Origin: an uncultured Bacteriovoracaceae bacterium
GTDB taxonomy: Bacteria > Bdellovibrionota > Bacteriovoracia > Bacteriovoracales > Bacteriovoracaceae
DNA length: 64,000 nt
Direction: 5' to 3'
Assembly: GCA_937931205.1 (NCBI GenBank)
Contig: CALHBF010000014.1
Span: 62,001-126,000, forward strand
In this document: piece by piece, positions 62,756-64,000 of the stretch
Layout: the number at the start of each line of letters is the position of its first letter
Numbering within the stretch: the stretch's first letter is position 1
Program-made: the position numbers and the translations under genes
Notes under the pieces: generated by a model
The model's input: the letters and a program-made list of their open reading frames with translations, nothing else
Told to the model about the DNA's origin: nothing
Database searches by the model: none

Positions 62756-63304
62756 ATGAAGTTTGTTCTATCCCTTCTCATGCTTTTTACCTTCAAAGCT
62801 CATGCCTTTCATTTTGTCGAAGTTGATGCCCTGAACCCTATTTTTTATGGAATAGATACTGCGCACTCTCTTCGCACCGATATTCGTTTTGGACGCGATA
62901 TGGGTGACTGGAACGTGGCCCTAAGATATGCTAATGAGCTAGGAGTTCCTTCTGAAACCGATGGCCCCGGCCCGATTGATGGGAAAGATGGTAATGCTCA
63001 TCACTTTGGACTTCGTGGATCTTATTTCTTGACGACAGATCTCCATATTGGTGGGGGGTATGTCTTCACAAAATTTAGTGCCGATACCAAATATAGTGAT
63101 GGTTCGAAGAAGACTCTTGATCAGGATCTTTCGGGGTTTGAGTTCTTTATGAGTCGTCGTTGGAATTTCGATCGTTGGTATGTGCGTGGAGAATTAGGTT
63201 ACCATCATATTTTTGGCAATTTGAAGCAGCACGGTCCAGGTGGTTATAGCGAGTATGATGTTGGTCAAGGAAAACTTTCAGTTTTAGTTGGATACGAGTT
63301 TTAA
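62756..63304 (+). CDS. Small outer-membrane beta-barrel-like protein
   Basis: A 182-residue exported protein (signal peptide MKFVLSLLMLFTFKAHA) with alternating strands rich in aromatic and Gly residues (DIRFGRDMGDWNVALRYA, HHFGLRGSYFLTTDLHIGGGYVF, KLSVLVGYEF). A C-terminal aromatic residue (Phe) is typical of outer-membrane barrels of about eight strands. Function unknown; an OmpA-like or PagP-like porin is possible. AAGAGGTT precedes the ATG. A strong terminator follows. Confidence 0.75.
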   Translation: MKFVLSLLMLFTFKAHAFHFVEVDALNPIFYGIDTAHSLRTDIRFGRDMGDWNVALRYANELGVPSETDGPGPIDGKDGNAHHFGLRGSYFLTTDLHIGGGYVFTKFSADTKYSDGSKKTLDQDLSGFEFFMSRRWNFDRWYVRGELGYHHIFGNLKQHGPGGYSEYDVGQGKLSVLVGYEF

Positions 63305-63330
63305 AAAAAGGGGATGAAAATCCCCTTTTT
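63305..63330 (+). terminator. Terminator after the beta-barrel gene
   Basis: Eleven-bp stem AAAAAGGGGAT (63305-63315) / ATCCCCTTTTT (63320-63330) with a GAAA tetraloop and a T run. Confidence 0.9.
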
Positions 63331-63346
63331 TATTTGTGAGGTTAAT

Positions 63347-64000
63347 ATGCTTAAAAACAGCACTATTTTAATTACTGGGGCTTCAAGCGGTATCGGTAGA
63401 GCTTGTGCAGTTCTTCTCTCTGAATATGCCGATCACTTAATCCTTCTTTCTCGATCTGCTGATAAATTAGAAAAATTAAAAAAAGAATTATCACATGTCC
63501 CGAAAGTTTCGCTGATCGTTTGTTCGGTTACTGATTCGGAAATTGAAAATAAAATTAAAGCGGTTACCAATCGAGTAGATATTCTCATTAATAATGCAGG
63601 TCTTGCTCTTGGAAAAGATCCGGTGGCCACACTTAAATTGCAAGATATGAATGAAATGATTGAAACCAATATCACTGGGAACTTTAATCTTTCACGTATT
63701 ATTCTTCCGATGATGCTCAAGCAAGGCGGGGGAGATATCATTAATCTTTGCTCCATTGCTGGCCACTATTCCTATATGGGTGGAGCTGTTTACTGCGCCA
63801 CTAAGCATGCGGTGAAGGCCTTCACTCGTGCTATGAGAGAAGAGACTTGTGGTAAGAATATTCGTGTGATGGAAATTTCTCCAGGCATGGTTGAGACTAA
63901 TTTTTCCGTGACTCGTTTTGAGGGAGATCAGGCAAAAGCTGATGCTGTTTATCATGGCATGACTCCGCTAACTCCCGAAGATATTGCTGATATGATGAAG
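63347..64000 (+). CDS. Short-chain dehydrogenase (YdfG-like), cut by window end
   Basis: Translated by hand, 218 codons run open from the ATG at 63347 to the last base, so the gene is cut at its 3' end. GASSGIGRACA is the cofactor motif, ILINNAGLALG the NNAG region, SIAGHYSYMGG with YCATKHAVKAF the active site, and SPGMVETNF follows. The pattern fits the YdfG/serine 3-dehydrogenase group of NADP-dependent enzymes acting on 3-hydroxy acids. GAGGTTAAT precedes the ATG. About 30 residues are probably missing. Confidence 0.9.
   Translation, partial: MLKNSTILITGASSGIGRACAVLLSEYADHLILLSRSADKLEKLKKELSHVPKVSLIVCSVTDSEIENKIKAVTNRVDILINNAGLALGKDPVATLKLQDMNEMIETNITGNFNLSRIILPMMLKQGGGDIINLCSIAGHYSYMGGAVYCATKHAVKAFTRAMREETCGKNIRVMEISPGMVETNFSVTRFEGDQAKADAVYHGMTPLTPEDIADMMK

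Noticed and set aside
63433..63955. Minus-strand open frames at the right edge
   Set aside because: They are shadows of the plus-strand SDR at 63347-64000, which has complete family motifs.
1..64000. tRNA, rRNA, insertion sequence, integrase or CRISPR array
   Set aside because: None was seen in the intergenic regions or among the translated frames.

Overview
The window looks like chromosomal DNA of a free-living, aerobic, AT-rich Gram-negative bacterium. Evidence for this includes outer-membrane proteins, a TolC-type factor, many Sec signal peptides, lipoproteins, type IV pseudopilins and a full set of TCA-cycle enzymes. The mix of secreted hydrolases, orphan sensor kinases, FHA and pilin-like genes fits a member of the Bdellovibrionota (Bacteriovorax/Peredibacter-like). 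That placement is inferred from gene style only, because no rRNA or other marker gene is present.

Layout. 0-9 kb: a short-chain dehydrogenase (SDR), a small coiled-coil protein, YjdM, a CstA-family transporter, a YbjT-like epimerase, a secreted phospholipase D-like protein, and a CLC antiporter whose leader is a fluoride riboswitch. 8.2-18 kb: a copper/heavy-metal region with a DUF3347 protein, CopZ facing CueR across two MerR-type promoters with 19-bp spacers, a multicopper oxidase that appears fused to a CopB-like domain, a urea transporter, and an HME-RND pump operon with a TolC factor but no recognisable membrane-fusion protein. 18-32.7 kb: secreted and envelope proteins, ChrA, two orphan histidine kinases, an esterase, BON and ParB-like proteins, a penicillin acylase and a trypsin-like protease. 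32.7-44 kb: a PAS kinase, three pseudopilin-like proteins sharing a cysteine-rich tail, an FHA protein, a dihaem cytochrome and small cytoplasmic proteins. 44-62.7 kb: a TCA block (sucA-sucB, lpdA, acnA, acnB, fumC) interrupted at 53.6-57.3 kb by an accessory island. The window ends in an outer-membrane protein and a second SDR cut by the edge.

The most interesting locus is the island. A SLATT-like membrane protein is divergent from a two-gene operon. The first gene is a reverse transcriptase with a YMDD box. The second is a stand-alone protein that keeps the catalytic signature of family A DNA polymerases (motif A Asp and Glu, O-helix R-x3-K-x7-YG, motif C HD) but shows no nuclease domains. 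RT plus SLATT suggests an anti-phage system. The dedicated PolA-like partner suggests that the RT product is processed further by a second polymerase. Nothing else in the window looks mobile: no IS, integrase, CRISPR, tRNA or rRNA was found.

Genome style: many transcription units end in strong hairpins, some with the stop codon in the loop. Several genes lack a Shine-Dalgarno sequence and instead have a -10-like hexamer 5-8 nt before the start codon, suggesting leaderless transcripts.
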